Below are positions 1 through 5,159 of a stretch of 5,159 bases of DNA, one piece after another. Where the stretch lies: positions 1-5,159 of the forward strand of contig JAQWOW010000225.1 in the NCBI GenBank assembly GCA_029245665.1, read 5' to 3'. The translations under genes were made by a program, and so were the position numbers. Under the pieces are notes generated by a model. That model was not told the DNA's origin. It did no database searches and saw only the letters and a list, made by a program, of their open reading frames with translations. The stretch comes from Polaribacter sp. GTDB lineage: Bacteria > Bacteroidota > Bacteroidia > Flavobacteriales > Flavobacteriaceae. How positions within the stretch are numbered: position 1 is the first letter of the stretch; every line of letters starts with the position of its first letter.

Positions 1-654
1 ATTAATTAATTTTGCGGCGGCTTCAAGAGAAGAAAAGTCTGTTTTTGGTATGGGATTATAACTTCTTACTTTTGTACATTTTTCATATGTAAAGTCAAAT
101 TCTTCAAACTGCGCGTCTTTTGTAATGTCGACTAAGACAGGCCCAGGCCTGCCACTTCTTGCAATGTAAAATGCTTTTGCTAAAGCTTCTGGAATATCAG
201 CTGCTTTCGTAACTTGACAATTCCATTTTGTTACGGGTGTTGAAATCCCAACAATATCTGTTTCTTGAAATGCATCACTACCTAATAAATGAGATGGAAC
301 TTGACCCGTAATACATACCATTGGTGTAGAATCTATTTGTGCGTCTGCAATACCCGTAATTAAATTGGTGGCACCCGGACCAGAAGTTGCAATGGCTACT
401 CCGACTTTTCCAGAAATTCTTGCAAAACCTTGAGCAGAATGAGTTGCTCCCTGCTCGTGACGGGTTAAAACGTGATGAATTTTATCTTGGTATTTGAATA
501 ATTCATCATATACTGGCATAATGGCTCCTCCAGGATATCCATAAATTATTTTTACTTCCTCTTCTATCAAGCATCTAACAATCGCCTCGCTACCAGAAAT
601 TTTTTCTGTAACTTTTATTGAAGTTTCGCTATCTTTTATGGTTTTTGTTTCCAT
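1..654 (-). CDS. ilvB: Acetolactate synthase (acetohydroxyacid synthase) large subunit, N-terminal part, cut by window edge
   Basis: This is the first 218 codons of the thiamine-diphosphate (ThDP) enzyme that condenses two pyruvates to 2-acetolactate, or pyruvate with 2-oxobutyrate, the first common step of valine, leucine and isoleucine synthesis in the cytoplasm. Translation from the ATG at 654 begins METKTIKDSETS and stays open to base 1. The ThDP pyrimidine-binding domain is visible: YGYPGGAI at residues 38-45, RHEQGATHSAQGFAR from 65 with the conserved cofactor-activating Glu67, SGPGATN at 91-97, LLGSDAFQETD from 123 and TPVTKWN around 139-145. SGRPGPVLVDITKD closes that domain. Full-length family members have roughly 560-600 residues, so about 60 percent lies beyond the edge. 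The ATG is chosen because no earlier in-frame start lies near it and about 18 residues precede the core, as is usual. It sits 48 bases after ilvD and is probably co-transcribed with it. The small subunit ilvN and then ilvC would be expected next (inference). Confidence 0.96.
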   Translation of the reverse strand, partial: METKTIKDSETSIKVTEKISGSEAIVRCLIEEEVKIIYGYPGGAIMPVYDELFKYQDKIHHVLTRHEQGATHSAQGFARISGKVGVAIATSGPGATNLITGIADAQIDSTPMVCITGQVPSHLLGSDAFQETDIVGISTPVTKWNCQVTKAADIPEALAKAFYIARSGRPGPVLVDITKDAQFEEFDFTYEKCTKVRSYNPIPKTDFSSLEAAAKLIN

Positions 655-702
655 ATGTATTCTTTTAGATTCCTACCAAAGTAGAAATGACACTCTTTAT
701 TA

Positions 703-2379
703 TTATAAATCTGTAACACATCCTTTGGATGCAGATGCTACAGTTTTAGCATATTTATATAAAATTCCTTTTTTGTGTTTTAGTGCGGGTGCAGTCCAAC
801 TTGCTTTTCTTTCTGAAAGTTCTTCCTCAGAAATTAAGACATCTATAGAATTATCCTCTGCACTAATTTTGATGATATCACCCGTTTTTAAGAGTCCAAT
901 TGTACCTCCAGATTGAGCTTCTGGTGTGATATGACCAACCACAAAACCGTGTGTACCTCCAGAAAAGCGACCATCTGTTATCAATGCAACTGATTTTCCT
1001 AACCCTGCGCCCATAATTAACGAAGTTGGCTTTAACATTTCTGGCATTCCGGGACCTCCTTTTGGTCCTACATATCTAATGACGACAACATCTCCTTTTG
1101 CTACTTCTCCGTTTGAAATACCTGTATTTGCTGCTTGTTCACCATCATAAACCACTGCTTTTCCTTGAAAAAGTAAGCCTTCGTTTCCAGAAATTTTTGC
1201 AACAGCTCCTTCTGTAGCAAGATTTCCATAAATTATTTGAATATTTCCTGATGACTTTAATGCTTTATTTTTAGGGTAAATGACATCCTGGTCATCAAAT
1301 TCCATTGCTTCAACATTTGCTAGATTCTCAGCCAATGTTTTTCCTGTTACAGTTAAACAATCTCCATGTAAATATCCATTGTCTAATAAATATTTCATAA
1401 TTGCAGGGGTTCCACCAACACCATGAACATCTTCCATTAAATATTTACCTGAAGGTTTTAAATCTGCAATTAATGGGGTTCTATCACTTACTTTTTGAAA
1501 ATCTTCTAAAGTAAATTCAATATCTGCAGCATGGGCAATTGCTAAAAAGTGTAATACCGCATTGGTAGAACCCCCTAAAGCATTTACAATAGCAATGGCA
1601 TTTTCAAGAGATTTTTTAGAAATAATATCCAACGGCTTTAAATCTAATTCTAATAAATTTTTAATTGCCAAAGCTGTTCTTTCGGCTTCAGATGACTTAT
1701 TGGGATTTTCTGCAGGAATTGATGAATTATAAGGCAATGCAAAACCCATACATTCAATAGCAGATGCCATAGTGTTTGCAGTGTACATTCCTCCACATGC
1801 TCCAGCTCCTGGTATGGCTCTTTTTATGATTTCTCTGTATTCTTCTTCTTCAATTTCTCCAGCTACTTTTTGCCCTAAAGCCTCAAAAGCAGAGACAATA
1901 TTTAATTTTTTTCCTTTATAATTACCAGATGCAATGGTTCCTCCGTACATCATTATAGATGGGCGATTCAATCGCAACATTGCAATCACTGCTCCTGGCA
2001 TATTTTTATCACAACCTACCACAGAAACCAAAGCATCATAACTCTGGGCATTCATGACAGTTTCTATTGAATCTGCAATGATATCTCTTGAAGCTAGTGA
2101 GTAATTCATACCTGAAGTTCCCATTGATATTCCATCAGAAACTCCTATCGTATTAAATCCTAAACCAACCAAACCAGCAATATTACTCTCAACTTTAACT
2201 TCGGCTGCCAAATTATTCAAATGCATGTTACATGGGTTACCATCATAACCTGTACTGGCAATACCCACTTGCGCTTTGCTCATATCTTCGTCAGACAAAC
2301 CTACTGCGTATAGCATTGCTTGTGATGCTGGCTGAGATTCATCTTGTGTTAATCTGCTACTGTGTTTATTAAGTTTCAT
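703..2379 (-). CDS. ilvD: Dihydroxyacid dehydratase
   Basis: IlvD removes water from 2,3-dihydroxyisovalerate and 2,3-dihydroxy-3-methylvalerate to give the 2-oxo acid precursors of valine/leucine and isoleucine. At 558 residues it is complete and matches the shorter family members; the E. coli type is near 616. Both family signatures are present: GCDKNMPGAVIA from residue 122 and VALITDGRFSGGT from 464. Cys50 (NPCNMH), Cys123 (GCDKN) and Cys195 (GAGACGGMYTANTM) are in the three iron-sulfur ligand positions. Asp82 (SDGISMG), Asp124 and Lys125 correspond to the Mg-binding set in which the Lys is carbamylated, and Ser473 in GRFSGG is the likely catalytic base. The N-terminus MKLNKHSSRLTQDESQPASQ is typical of flavobacterial homologues, supporting the ATG at 2379, which is preceded by an A-rich stretch rather than a Shine-Dalgarno site. 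Whether the cluster is 2Fe-2S or 4Fe-4S cannot be read from sequence. No truncation or frameshift is seen. Confidence 0.98.
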   Translation of the reverse strand: MKLNKHSSRLTQDESQPASQAMLYAVGLSDEDMSKAQVGIASTGYDGNPCNMHLNNLAAEVKVESNIAGLVGLGFNTIGVSDGISMGTSGMNYSLASRDIIADSIETVMNAQSYDALVSVVGCDKNMPGAVIAMLRLNRPSIMMYGGTIASGNYKGKKLNIVSAFEALGQKVAGEIEEEEYREIIKRAIPGAGACGGMYTANTMASAIECMGFALPYNSSIPAENPNKSSEAERTALAIKNLLELDLKPLDIISKKSLENAIAIVNALGGSTNAVLHFLAIAHAADIEFTLEDFQKVSDRTPLIADLKPSGKYLMEDVHGVGGTPAIMKYLLDNGYLHGDCLTVTGKTLAENLANVEAMEFDDQDVIYPKNKALKSSGNIQIIYGNLATEGAVAKISGNEGLLFQGKAVVYDGEQAANTGISNGEVAKGDVVVIRYVGPKGGPGMPEMLKPTSLIMGAGLGKSVALITDGRFSGGTHGFVVGHITPEAQSGGTIGLLKTGDIIKISAEDNSIDVLISEEELSERKASWTAPALKHKKGILYKYAKTVASASKGCVTDL

Positions 2380-2482
2380 TTACTATTTTCTTCAATTTGT
2401 TGTCTAAATTACTCTGTTTCACTATTTTTATTGAATAAAATTGAATAAAATTCTTTAAATTCAGGTGTTCAAAAAACAACAT
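2369..2482 (-). CDS. Possible 37-residue ORF overlapping the ilvD start
   Basis: An ATG at 2482 opens a 37-codon frame whose TAA (2369-2371) lies just inside ilvD, so the two frames overlap by 11 bases out of frame, an arrangement that would allow translational coupling. The peptide begins MLFFEHLNLKNF and ends KKIVNET. It has about 11 Leu, Ile or Val residues, but also the Lys, Asn and Phe excess that random AT-rich DNA gives. There is no recognisable domain, signal peptide or membrane segment. In DNA this rich in A and T a stop-free run of 37 codons is uncommon but well within chance. It is listed because it would fill most of the gap before ilvD; it may equally be non-coding leader. Confidence 0.15.
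   Translation of the reverse strand: MLFFEHLNLKNFIQFYSIKIVKQSNLDNKLKKIVNET
2430..2452. repeat. Short tandem repeat, 10-bp unit ATTGAATAAA
   Basis: Two perfect head-to-tail copies of attgaataaa (2430-2439 and 2440-2449) are followed by att of a third. The repeat lies about 50-70 bases upstream of the ilvD start. The same ATTGAAT/ATTCAAT core recurs nearby at 2525-2531 and 2543-2549, with ATTGAA at 2533-2538. It could be repeated binding sites or simple AT-rich slippage. Confidence 0.6.
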
Positions 2483-2549
2483 AAACAACTGTTCTTAAAT
2501 TACTTATCAATTATTAATTATGATATTCAATCATTGAAATAAATTCAAT

Positions 2550-2579
2550 AAAAAACTCTCCATTTTACTGGAAAGCTCT
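2550..2579 (-). terminator. Intrinsic (Rho-independent) terminator or attenuator between leuB and ilvD
   Basis: On the minus strand CTTTCCA (2575-2569) pairs with TGGAGAG (2562-2556) around a six-base loop GTAAAA. This makes a 7-bp stem with four G-C pairs or more at key positions and one G-U wobble, directly followed by six T (2555-2550). Bases 2579-2576 can extend the stem into the U-tract to about 11 pairs with wobbles. The plus strand has no matching T-run, so it works in the direction of leuAB transcription only. It begins 85 bases after the leuB stop and ends 170 bases before ilvD. It could end the leuAB transcript or act conditionally together with the short ORF upstream. Confidence 0.75.
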
Positions 2580-2621
2580 ATTTAAAATTATAATCTAAAT
2601 GGTACTTGCTTAGTATGTATA

Positions 2622-2660
2622 CTAATTTTTAACTATTTGAGCATGCAACCTAAGCAACAT
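2622..2660 (-). CDS. Candidate leader peptide of a branched-chain amino acid attenuator, 12 codons
   Basis: An ATG four bases after the leuB TAA opens a frame reading MLLRLHAQIVKN and then TAG. Five of twelve residues are Leu, Ile or Val (codons TTG, CTT, TTG, ATA, GTT), the amino acids whose synthesis the downstream genes serve. An intrinsic terminator follows about 45 bases after its stop. The codons TTGCTTAG (2657-2650) are complementary to CTAAGCAA (2613-2606), so a ribosome paused on the Leu codons would block that hairpin. The start region is A-rich, as is usual for Bacteroidetes genes. Leader peptides with runs of regulatory codons are established for ilv and leu operons in proteobacteria; assigning one here is inference. 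The ORF is short enough to arise by chance, and the Leu codons are not in a long run. Confidence 0.35.
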   Translation of the reverse strand: MLLRLHAQIVKN

Positions 2661-2664
2661 TCTT

Positions 2665-3786
2665 TTAGATTATTGTACTTTGTCCCATATGAATATTTTT
2701 AAAATTCATGGCACTATCTTCTTGATTTAAAATATAATCTGCAATAAAATCGCCTACTTTAGCCGTGGAAGCTGCATACTGGTTTTTCCCTTTTAAATCT
2801 TGAGTAGTAATGCCTAAATCTAATGACTTTTCTACCGCTCTTTGAATTGCATCAGCTTCATCGTGTAACTCTAAATGCTCTAATAACATCGCAGCAGATA
2901 AAATAGAAGCTAAAGGATTTGCAATGTCTTTTCCTTTTGCTTGCGGAAAAGAACCATGTATAGGTTCAAACAAAGCATTTTTTTCTCCAATAGAGCTGGA
3001 TGCCAATAATCCAATTGAACCGCAAATTACGCTGGCTTCATCTGAAATAATGTCTCCAAACAAATTTTCAGTAAGTACTACATCAAATTGTTTTGGATTT
3101 TGAATGATTTGCATGGCTGCATTGTCAACAAATAAAAAATCTAAAGCAACATCTTTATATTCCTTCGCTATATTTATAACTGTCTTCCTCCACAAACGGG
3201 AAGTTTCTAGAACATTTGCTTTGTCTACTAACGTTACTTTCTTCTTTCTATTCTGAGCCCCTTTAAAAGCGAGATGCGTTACTCTAGAAATTTCTTGTAC
3301 AGTATAAGAACAACCATCAAAAGCAGACATACCGTCTTTGGTTGTTTCTTTTGTTCCGAAATAAATCCCTCCTGTTAATTCTCTGTAGATGGCAATATCG
3401 GTTCCAATAACAATTTCTTTTTTTAGTGGAGAGTTTTTTATTAGTTTATCATAAGCCTTTACAGGTCTTACATTGCAAAATAATCCCAACTCTTTTCTCA
3501 AGCGCAAAAGCCCTTGTTCTGGTCTTACTTTTAGAGTTGGGTCATTGTCATATTTTAATTCTCCAATTGCTCCAAATAAAATCGCATCTGAACTTTTACA
3601 TATATTAATGGTAGCATCTGGCAATGGATTTCCTGAAGAATCAATTGCACAAGCCCCCATTTGGGCTTCTTTGTATAAAAAAATATGATCATAAACCTCC
3701 GCAACAGCATCTAATGCTTTTTTTGCTTGACTAGTTACTTCTGGTCCAATACCATCTCCAGGGATTACTGCAATTGTATATTTCAT
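2665..3786 (-). CDS. leuB: 3-isopropylmalate dehydrogenase
   Basis: LeuB oxidises and decarboxylates 3-isopropylmalate to 2-oxoisocaproate with NAD and a divalent metal, the third step of leucine synthesis. The start is placed at the ATG at 3786, giving 373 residues beginning MKYTIAVIPGDGIGPEV, where the family fold starts. The frame stays open upstream to a TTG at 3882, which would add 32 residues without family resemblance. The family signature runs from NLFGDIISDEAS (residue 241) through GSIGL. Residues in the positions known from Thermus LeuB are all present: Arg97, Arg107, Arg135 (YRELTGG), Tyr142, Lys189, Asp221, Asp245 and Asp249. The NAD-contact loop reads HGSFPQAKGKDIANP from 277. 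Gln282 stands where the common HGSAPD form has the Asp that binds the adenosine ribose. About 17 residues follow the usual C-terminal end, finishing HMGQSTII. It lies 112 bases after leuA and is probably in the same transcript. Confidence 0.96.
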   Translation of the reverse strand: MKYTIAVIPGDGIGPEVTSQAKKALDAVAEVYDHIFLYKEAQMGACAIDSSGNPLPDATINICKSSDAILFGAIGELKYDNDPTLKVRPEQGLLRLRKELGLFCNVRPVKAYDKLIKNSPLKKEIVIGTDIAIYRELTGGIYFGTKETTKDGMSAFDGCSYTVQEISRVTHLAFKGAQNRKKKVTLVDKANVLETSRLWRKTVINIAKEYKDVALDFLFVDNAAMQIIQNPKQFDVVLTENLFGDIISDEASVICGSIGLLASSSIGEKNALFEPIHGSFPQAKGKDIANPLASILSAAMLLEHLELHDEADAIQRAVEKSLDLGITTQDLKGKNQYAASTAKVGDFIADYILNQEDSAMNFKNIHMGQSTII

Positions 3787-3821
3787 TGTATATAACGTCG
3801 TCTCTAGTTTGTGTTTGTAAT

Positions 3822-3829
3822 CAAAGGTA
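3822..3829 (-). promoter_or_regulatory. Possible internal promoter (-7 element) for leuB
   Basis: TACCTTTG on the minus strand is an exact match to the Bacteroidetes -7 consensus TAnnTTTG. It would start transcription about 30 bases before the leuB ATG at 3786, which would make the longer 405-residue reading impossible for that transcript. No TTG -33 box is found at the normal spacing, so it may be chance; such a match is not rare in AT-rich DNA. It overlaps one arm of an 8-bp inverted repeat (3826-3833 with 3864-3871). Confidence 0.3.
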
Positions 3830-3898
3830 GTTGCTTGTTTTAAAATAGTTGGCTTAAAATTCACAACTACCATTGAAGACAAAGTTTGTTTTAATTTT

Positions 3899-5074
3899 TT
3901 ACACCATTACTATTTTAGATATTTTATTCACTTCCTTCATGATACGATGAATATCGGTATCTTTTACTTCTTTTTGTTTGTCTGCTGTACTTAAGAAAGC
4001 AGTGTAAGCAACATCTAATTGCACCTTAGTTAGTTCATAACCAATTTTTTTTGCTCTGTATGCTAGAGCTGCTCTACCACTTCTTGCAGTTAATACAATA
4101 GCACTTTCTGTAACACCAACATCTTCAGGATCCATAATTTCATATGTTTCTCTGTTTTTTATAACTCCATCTTGATGAATACCAGAACTGTGAGCAAAAG
4201 CATTAGCGCCAACAATTGCTTTGTTTGGCTGAACAGGCATTCCCATACTTTCACGAACCATGACGCTTGTGTCGTATAATAGTTTTGTATTGATACTTGT
4301 CTCTAGGTTTAAGTAGGGATGTTGCCTCAAGACCATTACTACTTCTTCTAAAGCTGTATTTCCTGCTCTTTCGCCAATTCCATTAATGGTACACTCAATT
4401 TGACGAGCACCATTGATAACACCTGCAATTGAATTTGCTGTTGCCATTCCTAAATCGTTGTGGCAATGGCAAGAAAGAATTACATTTTCTATTCCCTTTA
4501 CGTTTTCACGTAAATACTTAATTTTTGCACCATATTCTTCTGGCAAACAATATCCTGTTGTATCTGGAATGTTCAGCACAGTTGCACCAGCTTTTATAAC
4601 CTCTTCACATACTCTAGCTAAATATTCATTATCAGTTCTTCCGGCATCCTCTGCGTAGAACTCAACATCTTCAACAAAAGACTTGGCATAAGAAACGGCT
4701 CCTGTAGCTCTTTCTATTACTTTTTCTTTTGATGAATTAAATTTATATTTTATGTGTGAATCACTTGTGCCAATCCCTGTATGGATTCTAGGTAATTTTG
4801 CATATTTTAGAGCTTCTGCTGCTATTTTTATATCATTTTCAACCGCTCTTGTTAATCCACAAACAGTTGCGTTTTTTACAATTTTTGAAATCTCAGAAAC
4901 CGACTTGAAATCTCCGGGGCTCGAAACTGGAAAACCTGCTTCAATGATATTTACACCTAATAAATCTAATCTCTCAGCAATTACTAATTTTTGATTGGTA
5001 TCTAATTTACAACCAGGAACTTGTTCACCATCTCTCAGTGTTGTGTCAAAAATTTGAACCTTGTTATCTTGCAT
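3899..5074 (-). CDS. leuA: 2-isopropylmalate synthase, short form without the regulatory domain
   Basis: LeuA condenses 2-oxoisovalerate with acetyl-CoA to 2-isopropylmalate, the committed step of leucine synthesis. The 391 residues begin MQDNKVQIFDTTLRDGEQVPG. The HMGL-like TIM barrel carries signature 1, LRDGEQ at 13-18 with Arg14, Asp15 and Lys23. It also carries signature 2, SCHCHNDLGMATANS from 201, with metal-binding His203 and His205 and Asn/Asp 206-207, followed by NGIGERAGNTALEE from 231. The linker subdomain has NAFAHSSGIHQDGVIKNRETYEIM from 291 (key residues His295, His300, Asp302) and SGRAAL at 332. The protein ends soon after this, where E. coli LeuA (about 523 residues) continues into the roughly 130-residue leucine-binding dimer domain. 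No such domain is encoded in the following 112 bases, so this is not a frameshift. Homocitrate or citramalate synthase is less likely given the leuB neighbour. It is the first gene of the visible cluster. Confidence 0.95.
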   Translation of the reverse strand: MQDNKVQIFDTTLRDGEQVPGCKLDTNQKLVIAERLDLLGVNIIEAGFPVSSPGDFKSVSEISKIVKNATVCGLTRAVENDIKIAAEALKYAKLPRIHTGIGTSDSHIKYKFNSSKEKVIERATGAVSYAKSFVEDVEFYAEDAGRTDNEYLARVCEEVIKAGATVLNIPDTTGYCLPEEYGAKIKYLRENVKGIENVILSCHCHNDLGMATANSIAGVINGARQIECTINGIGERAGNTALEEVVMVLRQHPYLNLETSINTKLLYDTSVMVRESMGMPVQPNKAIVGANAFAHSSGIHQDGVIKNRETYEIMDPEDVGVTESAIVLTARSGRAALAYRAKKIGYELTKVQLDVAYTAFLSTADKQKEVKDTDIHRIMKEVNKISKIVMV

Positions 5075-5080
5075 AATTTA

Positions 5081-5104
5081 AGTAAAGATTATCTTAATTT
5101 TACT
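5081..5104. promoter_or_regulatory. Imperfect palindrome in the leuA 5' leader, possible operator
   Basis: Outer arms agtaaa (5081-5086) and tttact (5099-5104) enclose aagattatctt (5085-5095), itself 5-bp arms around one base. The whole 24-bp element is a gapped palindrome lying between the candidate leuA -7 box and the leuA ATG, just where a repressor could block transcription. The outer and inner symmetry are offset by a few bases, so a single clean dyad does not exist. Function is inference. Confidence 0.25.
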
Positions 5105-5112
5105 CAAATATA
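5105..5112 (-). promoter_or_regulatory. Candidate leuA promoter, -7 element
   Basis: TATATTTG on the minus strand matches the Bacteroidetes -7 consensus TAnnTTTG exactly and lies 30 bases before the leuA ATG, which would give a 5' untranslated leader of roughly 25 bases. At the expected upstream distance there is only an imperfect TTTA instead of the TTG/TTTG -33 box. If real, leuA starts its own transcript; if not, leuA is read from a gene beyond the right edge. Confidence 0.45.
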
Positions 5113-5159
5113 TTTATTGAGATTAAAATAAATAGTTATTTTTACGAAACTGTACGATT

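Larger units (their letters stand above)
2380..2664 (-). other. leuB-ilvD intergenic region (leader of ilvD)
   Basis: This 285-base AT-rich gap separates leuB from ilvD on the same strand. Read in the direction of transcription it holds a 12-codon Leu/Ile/Val-containing ORF, two hairpins that share bases (2606-2657), an intrinsic terminator (2550-2579), a cluster of ATTCAAT/ATTGAAT words (2430-2549) and a possible 37-codon ORF running into ilvD. I searched it for the Bacteroidetes -7 element TAnnTTTG on the minus strand and found no exact match; the only TTTG there lacks the upstream TA. ilvD is therefore either read from upstream through the terminator or has a promoter I do not recognise. 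No tRNA, conserved riboswitch or plus-strand gene is apparent. Confidence 0.8.

Noticed and set aside
679..694. CTACTTTGG between ilvD and ilvB as an ilvB promoter
   Set aside because: It is one base short of TAnnTTTG spacing and has no -33 box; 48-base spacing is adequately explained by co-transcription with ilvD.
638..916. Plus-strand open frame across the ilvD-ilvB junction
   Set aside because: It is antisense to the well-supported ilvD 3' end, has no recognisable domain and no promoter; a shadow frame. The same applies to the plus-strand frames at 3426-3688, 4413-4658 and 4752-4994 inside leuB and leuA.
2477..2484. TATGTTGT as an ilvD -7 box with TTG about 24 bases upstream
   Set aside because: It deviates from TAnnTTTG in the invariant 3' part and the spacing is outside the usual range.
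2380..2664. T-box, leucine riboswitch or other known structured RNA
   Set aside because: No T-box core sequence or other motif I know is present; the only structures are short hairpins and the terminator.
3787..3882. LeuB starting at TTG 3882 or ATG 3873
   Set aside because: The family begins at MKYTIAVIPGDGIGPEV, the extra residues look unlike any LeuB N-terminus or targeting signal, and a promoter-like -7 box lies inside them.
5123..5158. Minus-strand frame ending IVQFRKNNYLF and TAA, possibly the 3' end of an upstream gene such as leuD
   Set aside because: All three frames reach the window edge open for a few codons, and eleven residues are too few to recognise; leuD upstream is only an expectation from gene order in related bacteria.

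Overview
The window is an AT-rich stretch of a branched-chain amino acid biosynthesis locus, almost certainly from a Bacteroidota organism of the Flavobacteriaceae type (inference). The reasons are the style of the proteins (an IlvD of 558 residues with the GYDGNPCNMHLN segment, a short LeuA, a LeuB with HGSFPQA), the absence of clear Shine-Dalgarno sites, A-rich start regions, and two exact matches to the Bacteroidetes -7 promoter element TAnnTTTG.

All genes lie on the minus strand, so transcription runs from high to low coordinates: leuA (3899-5074), leuB (2665-3786), ilvD (703-2379) and the first 218 codons of ilvB (1-654, cut by the window edge). The 85 bases upstream of leuA hold a candidate promoter and an imperfect palindrome. 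The 112-base leuA-leuB spacer holds a second promoter-like -7 match and an 8-bp inverted repeat. The 48-base ilvD-ilvB gap fits co-transcription. The only long non-coding stretch is the 285 bases between leuB and ilvD.

The gene products form one metabolic block. IlvB (the large subunit of acetohydroxyacid synthase) and IlvD catalyse early and late steps of valine and isoleucine synthesis and supply 2-oxoisovalerate. LeuA condenses that with acetyl-CoA, and LeuB carries out the oxidation after the LeuCD isomerisation. The partners ilvN, ilvC, leuC and leuD are not in the window and presumably flank it.

The most interesting part is the leuB-ilvD gap. Four bases after the leuB stop there is a 12-codon ORF, MLLRLHAQIVKN, in which five residues are Leu, Ile or Val. 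Its Leu codons can pair with a downstream segment that also takes part in a second, competing hairpin. About 45 bases later comes a good intrinsic terminator. No consensus promoter is visible before ilvD. This looks like a transcription attenuator between the leu and ilv halves of the locus, but the antiterminator pairing I can find is weak, and a plain terminator plus an unrecognised ilvD promoter remains possible. A second point is that LeuA lacks the C-terminal leucine-binding regulatory domain, so leucine control may rest more on gene expression or on other enzymes. Apart from these regulatory details the window is ordinary primary metabolism; I see no mobile element, RNA gene, CRISPR array or defence system.
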